Positions 8,130 to 15,031 of a stretch of 44,224 nucleotides of DNA are shown here, piece by piece. The translations under genes were made by a program, and so were the position numbers. Below the pieces are notes generated by a model, which ran no database searches, was not told where the DNA came from, and worked only from the letters and a program-made list of their open reading frames with translations. Source of the stretch: Leptofilum sp041987425 (GTDB lineage: Bacteria; Chloroflexota; Anaerolineae; Promineifilales; Promineifilaceae); assembly GCA_041987425.1 (NCBI GenBank), contig JBHIWP010000011.1:1-44224 (forward strand). Direction: 5' to 3'. Position 1 is the stretch's first letter; every line of letters begins with the position of its first letter.

Positions 8130-10094
8130 CTATTCACCTGCCTCTCGATTGGCATAATAGTGCATAACCGCCTCAATTGCTGCCAGGTTCTGATCAAAAT
8201 TAGTGGCGGTGTAGTCGGTAAGCAGCACAGAAATGGCCGGAATGCCCTGCTTGTCCAGCCAATTTGTAGCGTCCCCCTGCACAATGGTGTTCACCAATTC
8301 TTCAAAGTCCTCAATGTGGTAACCGCTGGCAACGCCATAAACATTGGCCAACGTTTGGGAAACGGCCGTTCCCTCCGAACACTCTCCCGGTGAAACCAGA
8401 CCCAACGCCGCGCGAGCCTGCCAAAAGACCACGGCTGCAGCATCCTGCGCCACGATAAAGTTTGCCAGGCTGCGTACCTCAGGCTCAGAAAATGGCTCTG
8501 TGCCGCCCAAGCCTTCCGGGGAATCAACACCCCAGGGTGGATTTGGCGTCCAGCGACAGTCCCAGTTTCGGTTCAGGTCCACCCCATTGCTATTCAGGCG
8601 TCCAGCCAGCTGCCCCGGCGCTCGCGGGCTGTCTGGATTGGCATTGGGCACCACGATCAGGGTGATTTCCGGTGGTATCTCGGCCGGATTTTCAGAAAAA
8701 TATTCCACAACCTGATTGGCTAATTCTACCGAGCCAGGGGCAAAGCCCGCATGGAGACCGCCTACAAAAATAAGCACTGTTGGCCCCTGCCCCAGCCTTA
8801 TTGCCTCGATAGAGATGCCATTGACTGACTGCCCAATTGAAGTAATAACTGGCGTCGGCAGGGCCGGGTCTGGCGTTGGCAAGTCGTCCTCAGTAGGCGC
8901 GGGCGATGGCTCAGTCGTCCGCGTAGGATTTACCGTATCCGTGGGCTGCGGCACGGGCACGATCTGCGTGGGCACAACCAGGCTTATCGCGCTGCGGGTT
9001 GGCGTGCTCTCTGGCTCAGTTAACAAACGCGGTCCCCAAATGGTGCCAGCCCAGAGTAGCGCAGCAAACAGCGCAGCGACGCCAACCCAAAGCAACGGCC
9101 GTATTCTGCTGCTTCTCTCCGCCTCATACGGCTCAATTGGCTCCACCGTACCTGCCTCTGCCATCGCCTCAATTTCAAGAGGCGTTTCTGCCTCTATCGT
9201 TGGTGGGCCGTCCATTCCGGCTGGCTCTTCAGGCGTGCTAACAGGAGCCAGCGCTGCCGGAGTTGGCAAGGGAGCCAGGCCGGGCAGCGTTTGTGAAATG
9301 GCTAACGTTAATTCGCTGGCCGTGCTAAAACGCTCGTCGCGCTCTTTGGCCAGGGCGGTCTGAATAACTTCTTCGAAGCCGTCCGGCAGCTCCGGTTTAA
9401 GCTCCCGAATTCTAGGAATCGGATTTAGCACGTGGGCCATCATCTGCTTCACGGGCGTGTCAGCGCGGTACGGCTTGCGGCCGGTAAGCATTTCAAAAAG
9501 GATGATGCCCAGGGTGTAGATGTCGGAACGGCCGTCTAGCGTGGCTTCCCCGTGAATCTGCTCAGGACTCATGTAGGCGGGCGTGCCGATGACGCCGCTG
9601 CCCGTGAGCGCCGTGTTGGTTCCCTGCGCCAGCTTGACAATGCCAAAATCAGTCAGGAAAGCGTTGTTGTATTGGTCAAACAAGATATTGCCGGGCTTGA
9701 GGTCACGATGAATGACGCCCTGGGCATGGGCATGATCAAGCGCACCGGCCAGTCGCTGAATGATGGGAACGGCCGTTTCCAGGGGCAGCGGCCCGGCAAT
9801 GATCCGTTCTGCCAGCGTACCGCCCGGCATGTAGCGCATCACCAGGTAGGGCTGCGCATCTTCTTCACCGTAGTCGTAAACGGGCACGATGGCAGGATGC
9901 TCCAGCGTGGCAATGATGTGCGCCTCTCGCTCAAAACGGCCGCGAAAGGTCGGATCGTCCTGCAGGGAGTGCGCCATCACCTTCAGGGCCACTTTTCGGC
10001 CAAAGCGGGGATCGTGCGCCAGATAAACGGTGGCCATGCCGCCCCGCCCCAGCTCAGATTCAATTTCGTAACGGCCGTATTGCTTCTTGCTCAA
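8130..10094 (-). CDS. Membrane Ser/Thr protein kinase with an M14 pseudopeptidase ectodomain
   Basis: Hanks-type kinase of 654 residues. The kinase domain spans about 8-270: glycine loop GRGGMATVYLA, lysine K38 in VALKV, HRDLKPGN (129-136) and DFG (149-151). A Pro/Ala juxtamembrane region leads to one membrane helix (about 333-353) and a Thr/Pro stalk (about 360-415). Residues 416-648 are clearly homologous to the neighbouring M14 lipoprotein (shared GG-H, NPDS/NPDG, NGVDLNRNW, PFSEPE, WDC and EC cysteines). However, the zinc-ligand Glu is replaced (GGLHAGFA, A452), the third ligand His is Gln (FWQA, Q559) and the catalytic Glu is Leu (SVLL, L624). The ectodomain should therefore bind but not cut, like a sensor. 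The start codon is TTG with a GGGGG stretch upstream. The related peptidase gene follows at once. Confidence 0.9.
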   Translation of the reverse strand: MSKKQYGRYEIESELGRGGMATVYLAHDPRFGRKVALKVMAHSLQDDPTFRGRFEREAHIIATLEHPAIVPVYDYGEEDAQPYLVMRYMPGGTLAERIIAGPLPLETAVPIIQRLAGALDHAHAQGVIHRDLKPGNILFDQYNNAFLTDFGIVKLAQGTNTALTGSGVIGTPAYMSPEQIHGEATLDGRSDIYTLGIILFEMLTGRKPYRADTPVKQMMAHVLNPIPRIRELKPELPDGFEEVIQTALAKERDERFSTASELTLAISQTLPGLAPLPTPAALAPVSTPEEPAGMDGPPTIEAETPLEIEAMAEAGTVEPIEPYEAERSSRIRPLLWVGVAALFAALLWAGTIWGPRLLTEPESTPTRSAISLVVPTQIVPVPQPTDTVNPTRTTEPSPAPTEDDLPTPDPALPTPVITSIGQSVNGISIEAIRLGQGPTVLIFVGGLHAGFAPGSVELANQVVEYFSENPAEIPPEITLIVVPNANPDSPRAPGQLAGRLNSNGVDLNRNWDCRWTPNPPWGVDSPEGLGGTEPFSEPEVRSLANFIVAQDAAAVVFWQARAALGLVSPGECSEGTAVSQTLANVYGVASGYHIEDFEELVNTIVQGDATNWLDKQGIPAISVLLTDYTATNFDQNLAAIEAVMHYYANREAGE

Positions 10095-10180
10095 AAATTA
10101 CCCCCGCATCAAGCGAGTACTCAAATTAACCCACCAAAGTCAACATTATGTAATATTTGGGGGAAAATTACAATCCAAAC

Positions 10181-10217
10181 AAAAAGGCTGCAGCAATCCA
10201 GATGCCACAGCCTTTTA
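10181..10217 (-). terminator. Intrinsic terminator of tRNA-Thr
   Basis: AAGGCTG (10184-10190) pairs with CAGCCTT (10208-10214). Read on the minus strand the stem is followed by a T-run, 8 bases after the tRNA 3' end. Confidence 0.75.
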
Positions 10218-10224
10218 TTTTGCA

Positions 10225-10297
10225 AGCCAGCTAAGGGGGTCGAACCCTTGACCTACGCATTACGAATGCGTCGCTCTGCCAACTGAGCTAAGCTGGC
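10225..10297 (-). tRNA. tRNA-Thr (anticodon CGU)
   Basis: Cloverleaf on the minus strand. The acceptor stem is GCCAGCT with AGCTGGC. The D arm is GCTC-AGTTGGCAGA-GC. The anticodon stem ACGCA/TGCGT encloses the loop TTCGTAA, so the anticodon is CGT and reads ACG threonine codons. The T arm AAGGG-TTCGACC-CCCTT has the standard TTCGA loop. No CCA is encoded. Length is 73 nt. Confidence 0.93.
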
Positions 10298-10309
10298 ACT
10301 GCGCTGAGA

Positions 10310-10338
10310 ATTATAACAACCTCATTACCGCTTGACAA
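10310..10338 (-). promoter_or_regulatory. Promoter of tRNA-Thr
   Basis: Minus strand TTGTCA (10338-10333), 17-base spacer, TATAAT (10315-10310), ending 13 bases before the tRNA 5' end. Its -35 occupies the same bases as the -35 of the divergent promoter. Confidence 0.7.
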
Positions 10339-10359
10339 ACAAAAGTTCCCGCTTATAGT
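10332..10359 (+). promoter_or_regulatory. Promoter of the pentapeptide-repeat/lysA transcript
   Basis: TTGACA (10332-10337), 16-base spacer, TATAGT (10354-10359). It is a near-consensus housekeeping promoter 57 bases before the start codon, and it shares the TTGACAA block with the tRNA promoter on the other strand. Confidence 0.7.
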
Positions 10360-10416
10360 TTGCCTATTCAAGCCATCCCAAATGCTATGTGCAAGCATCT
10401 CAGGCAGGAGCAAAAC

Positions 10417-10929
10417 ATGTCATTATTGGACACGATTAAAGAAACTGTGGAAACGGTCGGCTCTGACAAGGTTAGGCTGACCCGTGAAGATTTGAGCGGC
10501 CGAGATTTGTCTAAATTTAATCTAAAAAAGGCTAATCTAACCAGAGTTAATTTTCAAAATGCCATATTAAAAGAGATAAACTTGAATGAGGCCACGCTGG
10601 AATGGGCAAATTTAGCAGGCGCGGATCTGACGGAAGCCAATTTGGCAAAAGCCAAGATGTTTCGCGCCAACCTGGTAAACGCAAATCTGGAAAACTGCAA
10701 CTTAAGTGAAGCGTATTTAGGCAAGGCCAACCTGCGGGGAGCCAGCCTAAAAAACGCTGATCTGAGTAAAACGAACTTTAATTTTGCCGATTTACGGGGC
10801 GCCATCCTGGAAGACGCCAACATGCAAGGCGTCGATCTACGCTGGTCACGCTACAACAGCGCGACCGTCTGGCCGAACGAGAATTTTGACCCCTCCCTTA
10901 CCGGGGCGATTTTGTATGAGCGAGATTAG
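10417..10929 (+). CDS. Pentapeptide-repeat protein
   Basis: A 170-residue protein made almost wholly of pentapeptide repeats with the A(D/N)LxX pattern (KKANLTRVNFQNA, then GADLTEANLAKAKM and LRGASLKNADLSKT), about 17-18 units. These should fold into a right-handed quadrilateral beta-helix. Start ATG10417 is preceded by CAGGAG; the frame extends upstream but without a ribosome site. Members of this family include DNA mimics that protect gyrase, but most are of unknown role and no gyrase link is visible here. The last 14 bases overlap the start of lysA, so the two are coupled. Confidence 0.85.
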   Translation: MSLLDTIKETVETVGSDKVRLTREDLSGRDLSKFNLKKANLTRVNFQNAILKEINLNEATLEWANLAGADLTEANLAKAKMFRANLVNANLENCNLSEAYLGKANLRGASLKNADLSKTNFNFADLRGAILEDANMQGVDLRWSRYNSATVWPNENFDPSLTGAILYERD

Positions 10930-12196
10930 GTTTAGGGGATACGGCCGTTTCCAATATCAGCAAAACCAGCTTTACTGTGAAGACCTACCGCTGGCCCAAT
11001 TAGCGGCCAGTGAAGGCACCCCGCTTTACGTTTATAGCCAGTCCACCATTTTAGAAAATGCTCTAGCATACCTGCAACAGGCCGGGAACGGCGCTCTGGT
11101 TTGCTACGCCGTAAAGGCCAACGGCAATCCTGCTATCCTGCGGCTGCTGGCCCAGGCCGGTCTAGGCGCTGATGTGACCAGCGGCGGCGAGCTCTTTTTG
11201 GCGCTGCACGCGGGCTTTGTCCCAGAAAAGATCATCTACTCCGGCGTGGGCAAGCTGCGCCACGAGATTGAAGCCGCGCTGGAAGCCAATATCCGCGCCC
11301 TGCACGTGGAATCGGAGATGGAGCTGGCACAGATTGCGGCCATCGCCACGGAGCGGCAGCAGGTGGCCCGTATTGGCGTGCGGGTGAACCCCGACATTCA
11401 CGTTGAGACCCATCCATACATCAGCACAGGAGCAGCGCAGCACAAGTTTGGGGTGTCACCGGAAACGGCCGTCTCCCTCTTCCACTTTGCCGCCCAACAC
11501 CCCTGGCTGCAGCCGGTGGGCCTGGCCGCCCATATCGGCTCGCAAATTACGGCGCTGGAACCGTTTGCCGCCTCGGCCAACTTTCTCGTGGGGCTGGCAG
11601 ATGAGCTAAGCGCCAGCGGCATCCGGCTGGACTATTTGGATGTGGGGGGTGGATTGGGGGTTGCGTATGGAAGTGAAAAGTGGGAAGTGAAAAGTGAAAA
11701 GATTGGGGCGTGGGTGCACACCGTCGCTGCGCCTATTCATGCTGCCGGTTACGGACTGGTGCTGGAGCCGGGGCGGTCGATTGTGGCCGAGGCGGGGGTT
11801 CTGCTGACGCAGGTGATTTACACCAAGGCGCAGGGCGAGAAGCAGTTTGCCGTCGTGGATGCGGCGATGAATGATTTGCTGCGGCCGACGCTGTATGGGG
11901 CTTATCATGAGATTTTGCCTGTGGATTTAACGCAGAGACGCAGAGGTACAGAGGTAGTATATGATGTGGTGGGGCCGATTTGTGAGACGGGGGATTTTTT
12001 GGCAAAGGATAGAGCGCTGCCGCCATTGGCCCCCGGTGATTTGCTGGCGATTACCCATGTGGGAGCTTACGGCTTTGCCATGAGTTCGAATTATAACGGC
12101 CGTCTCCGCCCCGCTGAGGTTCTAGTGGATGGCACAACCACCCACCTCATCCGCTACCGCCAAACTTACGACCACCTGCTGGACGGCACCCGCTAA
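10916..12196 (+). CDS. lysA: Diaminopimelate decarboxylase
   Basis: PLP enzyme making L-lysine from meso-diaminopimelate, 426 residues. CYAVKANGNPAILR carries the PLP-lysine, HKFGV and LDVGGGLGV the phosphate-binding region, EPGRSIV and the late VVGPICETGD the active-site cysteine motif, and VGAYGFAMSSNYNGRLRPAEV the C-terminal part. ATG10916 is chosen over longer frames because residues just after it begin the normal LysA N-terminus. It lies inside the end of the pentapeptide-repeat gene. Two loops are encoded by dispersed intergenic-type repeats: AAGTGAAAAGTG units at 11669-11701 (GSEKWEVKSEK) and an ACGCAGAGACGCAGAGG unit at 11930-11955 (TQRRRGTE). Both sit between conserved blocks, so the enzyme is probably still active. 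Confidence 0.9.
   Translation: MSEIRFRGYGRFQYQQNQLYCEDLPLAQLAASEGTPLYVYSQSTILENALAYLQQAGNGALVCYAVKANGNPAILRLLAQAGLGADVTSGGELFLALHAGFVPEKIIYSGVGKLRHEIEAALEANIRALHVESEMELAQIAAIATERQQVARIGVRVNPDIHVETHPYISTGAAQHKFGVSPETAVSLFHFAAQHPWLQPVGLAAHIGSQITALEPFAASANFLVGLADELSASGIRLDYLDVGGGLGVAYGSEKWEVKSEKIGAWVHTVAAPIHAAGYGLVLEPGRSIVAEAGVLLTQVIYTKAQGEKQFAVVDAAMNDLLRPTLYGAYHEILPVDLTQRRRGTEVVYDVVGPICETGDFLAKDRALPPLAPGDLLAITHVGAYGFAMSSNYNGRLRPAEVLVDGTTTHLIRYRQTYDHLLDGTR
11669..11701 (+). repeat. AAGTGAAAAGTG-type repeat units inside lysA
   Basis: Three imperfect copies of GGAAGTGAAAAGT/GAAGTGAAAAG in frame, the same sequence family that fills the junctions at 21.5, 29.5, 30.5, 31.5 and 32.2 kb. It encodes the hydrophilic loop after GGGLGV. 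Confidence 0.75.
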
Positions 12197-12252
12197 CCAA
12201 CAGGGCCATACCAAAACAAGCTGGCCCCGAATTTGCCAATCTCAGGGCAGAA

Positions 12253-14487
12253 TTAACCTAACTCCCCTGGTGGTGGCAGCAGTAGCTGCGCCTCGATGGT
12301 GGCTCGATCTGCTACGGTGGCTACGCTTAGGCATTCAACCAAAACCTGCGTACCAGTTAAGTATTTAATCAGAATGTCCACTTGTGCATGATTGAACTCC
12401 CAAAACTGTTCCAAAGCCCAATGATGCAGCAATATCTGCTCTAGCTGTTGGCCAAAACGGTCCCAATCCTCTTTTGGAGCACTCTCACCGGGCAATGCCA
12501 ACCGATTCAGCGCTTCAGCCAACCACGTAGGTAGATCCGCGCGTACCTTGCCCCATTTTTGAACGGTAGTCATCGTTTCCAATACATCGTTAGACAATGC
12601 CTGAAGCAAAGTTAAATCATACGTTATTGCGAAGTCGATGGCGATGGCGATGGTGATGGTGAAGTCAAGGTAGCGGTCGAGGGCAAGGGAGCGGTCGAGG
12701 TTAAAGGCGAGAGCGAGGGCGTGATCAAGTGTGAGGAGGAGGAGGAGGGCGCGGTTACGGTCGAGGGCGCGATCGAGGGCATGATCTAAGACGACGGCAC
12801 GGTCACGGTCGAAGACGAGGGCGCGGTCGAGAGCGAGGTCGAGAGAAAGGTCGCGGAAAAAGGCGGGGGCAAGGGCGAGGAAAAGGAAAAATGCACGGGC
12901 AGCCGCAGGCTGAATGCCCGTTACCATCGCTGCGCTTTTTTCTGCCAGCCACTCTATGTATGCCACCAACGTTTTATCGCTGGCAATCAGGTCGGTCAAA
13001 GCCGCCAGGTATTGCTGCACAAAATTGTCTGCCCCATAAAGCATCCCGGCCGTCAGCAAAAACACCTCTCGCCAGGAGTCTTCGCCCACACGCTGTACCA
13101 TCTTGGGCAACACATCCTGCGCATTATCCACGGCAAACCGCGCCGTAAAATATTCCTGCAGGGTCAGGTGAGAAAAGCTGTAAACGCCCTGCGCCCGCTC
13201 CACCAGCAGCCCATGCTGTGCTTCAATGGTTCTTAAAACGTTTAAACCATCTACATCGGCGGCAACACGCGGCACGGTGCCTAAATACGCTTCAATCAAC
13301 GCCGCCAGCTTGGCTTCGTCCAGCAAATATTCGTTTCGGCTAAACGTCTCAAACGCAATCCAGGCCAGCAGCCGCTCCCGGTATTTCACATCCAGTCCTT
13401 CATACACGGCGTCACGCTTAAGCAAGCGCGAACTGTCCCACTCAAACAGCAGCGCATTCACCGCCGTGCGGTACACTTCATCCCGGTCTGGCGGGAATTC
13501 CCCACGCCGCTCAAAGGTAATGCACAGCAGCGTTAGCAGCAGCGGCACGTGGGCCAGCTCCCGCAAATTCCGTGATTTGCTATCAGACAACGCCTGCCAG
13601 CAAGCATCTCGCGGCGCTGCGTTATCCTGAAACCATTTAAAAATGAACCGCTTTTGCTGCTCATCGGTAAAATCCGCCATCTCCACATACTTAAAGCGGG
13701 CAAAAGAGTAATCGCTGGCGGCGATGCGGCAGGTTACCAATACCTGGCACTTTTCAAAGGTATACACAAAATCTTTCAGCTCGGCAATCAGTTTGGTGCG
13801 TTTCTCGTTTTCCAGATTCACCTCATCCAACCCATCAAACAGCACAACCGCCCGCCCGGCACGCAACAATTGGGTCACAAATTTCAGCAGCTGATTCTCT
13901 ACTTCCTCTCCGTCCCAGTTGCCACACTGCTTAAACTGGTCTGCCATAAAAGGCAAAATGGCCTGCCCTTTGTCTGAGAGTTCCTTGAGGGTCACGAAAA
14001 TGGGTATTTTCTGCCCAAGCTTGCCCCGCAAAGCTTCCAGGGTCATAAATTTCATAAAGGTTGTTTTGCCCGCCCCTGGCTTCCCCAAAATGTACAGACG
14101 GCTAAATTGGTTAGCCACCTGCAAACCATCCTGCCGCTCCGCCTCCCGCCTCACGTGAAAGCTGCGCCGCTGCCGAAAATCTTCCTCCAGCATAGCTGGG
14201 TCATACCATCGTTCGGCCGTTGGCTGGTCTAGTATGTTCAGATCGGTGTAAATTCGCTCCAGCGACATCCCGTCTTTTTTGCCTAGCAGGCGCAGCCAGT
14301 TCACCTGGTCATAGAGCTTTTCCAGGTAGGTGAGTGTCGCCGCATTCCACTGTTTTTCCAGTTGCTTTTTTTCGCGGGAACCACCAATACTTTTGGCCCA
14401 ACCATCGACAAACGTTTTGCCGTAGCTGTCCCACATCCATTTTGCAGTTGCACCAATCGCCGTAGCAGTAAAAGGGTCAATTGGCAT
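12253..14487 (-). CDS. NACHT-domain STAND NTPase with an LDRA coding repeat
   Basis: A 744-residue nucleotide-binding oligomerisation protein. An N-terminal helical effector-like region (1-125, no named fold recognised) precedes the NACHT module: Walker A GKPGAGKTT (135-143), Walker B VVLFDGLDEV (214-223), a TCR sensor motif (252-254) and the winged-helix segment FSHLTLQEYFTAR (438-450). Residues about 545-622 are a repeat built on Ala-Leu-Asp-Arg, followed by an Ile/Ala/Thr stretch. The C-terminal about 120 residues are helical. Bacterial NACHT proteins are known anti-phage defence proteins; that role here is inference. The start has AGGAGA upstream. The gene contains no exact ACGGCCGT palindrome, unlike most neighbours, which would fit later acquisition. 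It stands alone with no obvious partner gene. Confidence 0.88.
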   Translation of the reverse strand: MPIDPFTATAIGATAKWMWDSYGKTFVDGWAKSIGGSREKKQLEKQWNAATLTYLEKLYDQVNWLRLLGKKDGMSLERIYTDLNILDQPTAERWYDPAMLEEDFRQRRSFHVRREAERQDGLQVANQFSRLYILGKPGAGKTTFMKFMTLEALRGKLGQKIPIFVTLKELSDKGQAILPFMADQFKQCGNWDGEEVENQLLKFVTQLLRAGRAVVLFDGLDEVNLENEKRTKLIAELKDFVYTFEKCQVLVTCRIAASDYSFARFKYVEMADFTDEQQKRFIFKWFQDNAAPRDACWQALSDSKSRNLRELAHVPLLLTLLCITFERRGEFPPDRDEVYRTAVNALLFEWDSSRLLKRDAVYEGLDVKYRERLLAWIAFETFSRNEYLLDEAKLAALIEAYLGTVPRVAADVDGLNVLRTIEAQHGLLVERAQGVYSFSHLTLQEYFTARFAVDNAQDVLPKMVQRVGEDSWREVFLLTAGMLYGADNFVQQYLAALTDLIASDKTLVAYIEWLAEKSAAMVTGIQPAAARAFFLFLALAPAFFRDLSLDLALDRALVFDRDRAVVLDHALDRALDRNRALLLLLTLDHALALAFNLDRSLALDRYLDFTITIAIAIDFAITYDLTLLQALSNDVLETMTTVQKWGKVRADLPTWLAEALNRLALPGESAPKEDWDRFGQQLEQILLHHWALEQFWEFNHAQVDILIKYLTGTQVLVECLSVATVADRATIEAQLLLPPPGELG
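12622..12855 (-). repeat. 12-bp coding minisatellite in the NACHT gene
   Basis: Degenerate tandem units of GCCCTCGACCGC (minus strand), encoding Ala-Leu-Asp-Arg with variants such as Val, His, Asn and Phe. On the + strand the region is strongly purine-rich (GGTCGAGGGCG, GGAGGAGGAGG). Because units are multiples of three, gain or loss changes length without a frameshift. Confidence 0.8.
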
Positions 14488-14587
14488 GACATTCTCCTAA
14501 ACTCGCGTGCATCAAGGTGAAACGGAACCAAGCTTATTTTGGCAGAAACGGTGGGAATTGTCTACGTCCTATCAACCATTGGGCGAC

Positions 14588-14635
14588 GCGATGGGAAATG
14601 TCATTGTGGGCGATGCGCAGGCATCATCCCATCGC
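14588..14635. other. Inverted repeat upstream of the NACHT gene
   Basis: GCGATGGGA (14588-14596) and TCCCATCGC (14627-14635), 9 bp perfect with a 30-base loop containing further short complementary stretches. It could be an operator or a palindromic element; no function is assigned. Confidence 0.4.
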
Positions 14636-14648
14636 ATCGCCGCTGCCG

Positions 14649-14697
14649 CTTACTGCCCTACTAATTACTGACCCACTGATTACTGACCCACTGAATA
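14649..14697. repeat. Short tandem repeat array (ACTGATTACTGACCC units)
   Basis: Two near-identical 15-base units plus partial copies between the NACHT and DUF971 genes, of the CAGTAATCAGT family seen in the valS leader. Confidence 0.7.
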
Positions 14698-14701
14698 CCC
14701 C

Positions 14702-15025
14702 TTAGTCCGCCAAAGCCGGATCAGACTGGCGCAAATAGTCCCAGGCGTAGATGCCGGTTGAATGGCCGTCGCTCCACAGAATTTGCAGTGCATAGGCGCC
14801 TACGGCCTGAATCTGCTCAATGGTGACGCCATTGTCGGGCGCGTCGCGCACCAGGGCGGGGTTGCCCGGACCACCCATGTTGGCGTGACCGCCTTTGCAT
14901 TCCACGCAGGGGCAAGCGGCGCGCAGCCCGGCAAAGGGATAGCGGCTGGTACGGCCGTCTTCCCAGGTAATTGTCAAAATTCGTTCACTTTTATCGGCCT
15001 TAACGCCCGTTGGTTTTGCTGCCAT
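14702..15025 (-). CDS. DUF971 domain protein
   Basis: A 107-residue single-domain protein. The pattern TITWEDGRTSRYPFAGLRAACPC followed by ECKG and later YALQILWSDGHSTGIYAWDYLR is the DUF971 signature (the N-terminal domain of gamma-butyrobetaine hydroxylases, also fused to Mrp-type iron-sulphur carriers in HCF101). The CPCVEC cysteines may bind metal. It follows the GNAT-nitrilase gene by 6 bases and closes the valS transcript. A stand-alone Mrp with a MIP18 domain lies at 42-43 kb, so the parts of an HCF101-like protein are present as separate genes. A role in Fe-S delivery is inference. Confidence 0.8.
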   Translation of the reverse strand: MAAKPTGVKADKSERILTITWEDGRTSRYPFAGLRAACPCVECKGGHANMGGPGNPALVRDAPDNGVTIEQIQAVGAYALQILWSDGHSTGIYAWDYLRQSDPALAD

Positions 15026-15031
15026 AGGGTT

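Noticed and set aside
8130..9000. Kinase ectodomain as an active carboxypeptidase
   Set aside because: Three catalytic or zinc-binding positions are replaced relative to the intact neighbouring paralogue.
10784..10915. Longer N-terminus for LysA
   Set aside because: The extra 44 residues are a frame-shifted reading of the pentapeptide-repeat gene; ATG10916 fits the family start.
12622..12855. Purine-rich low-complexity stretch as a sequencing error or frameshift in the NACHT gene
   Set aside because: The frame stays open through it and the ALDR unit is kept in one frame, so it is a genuine coding repeat.
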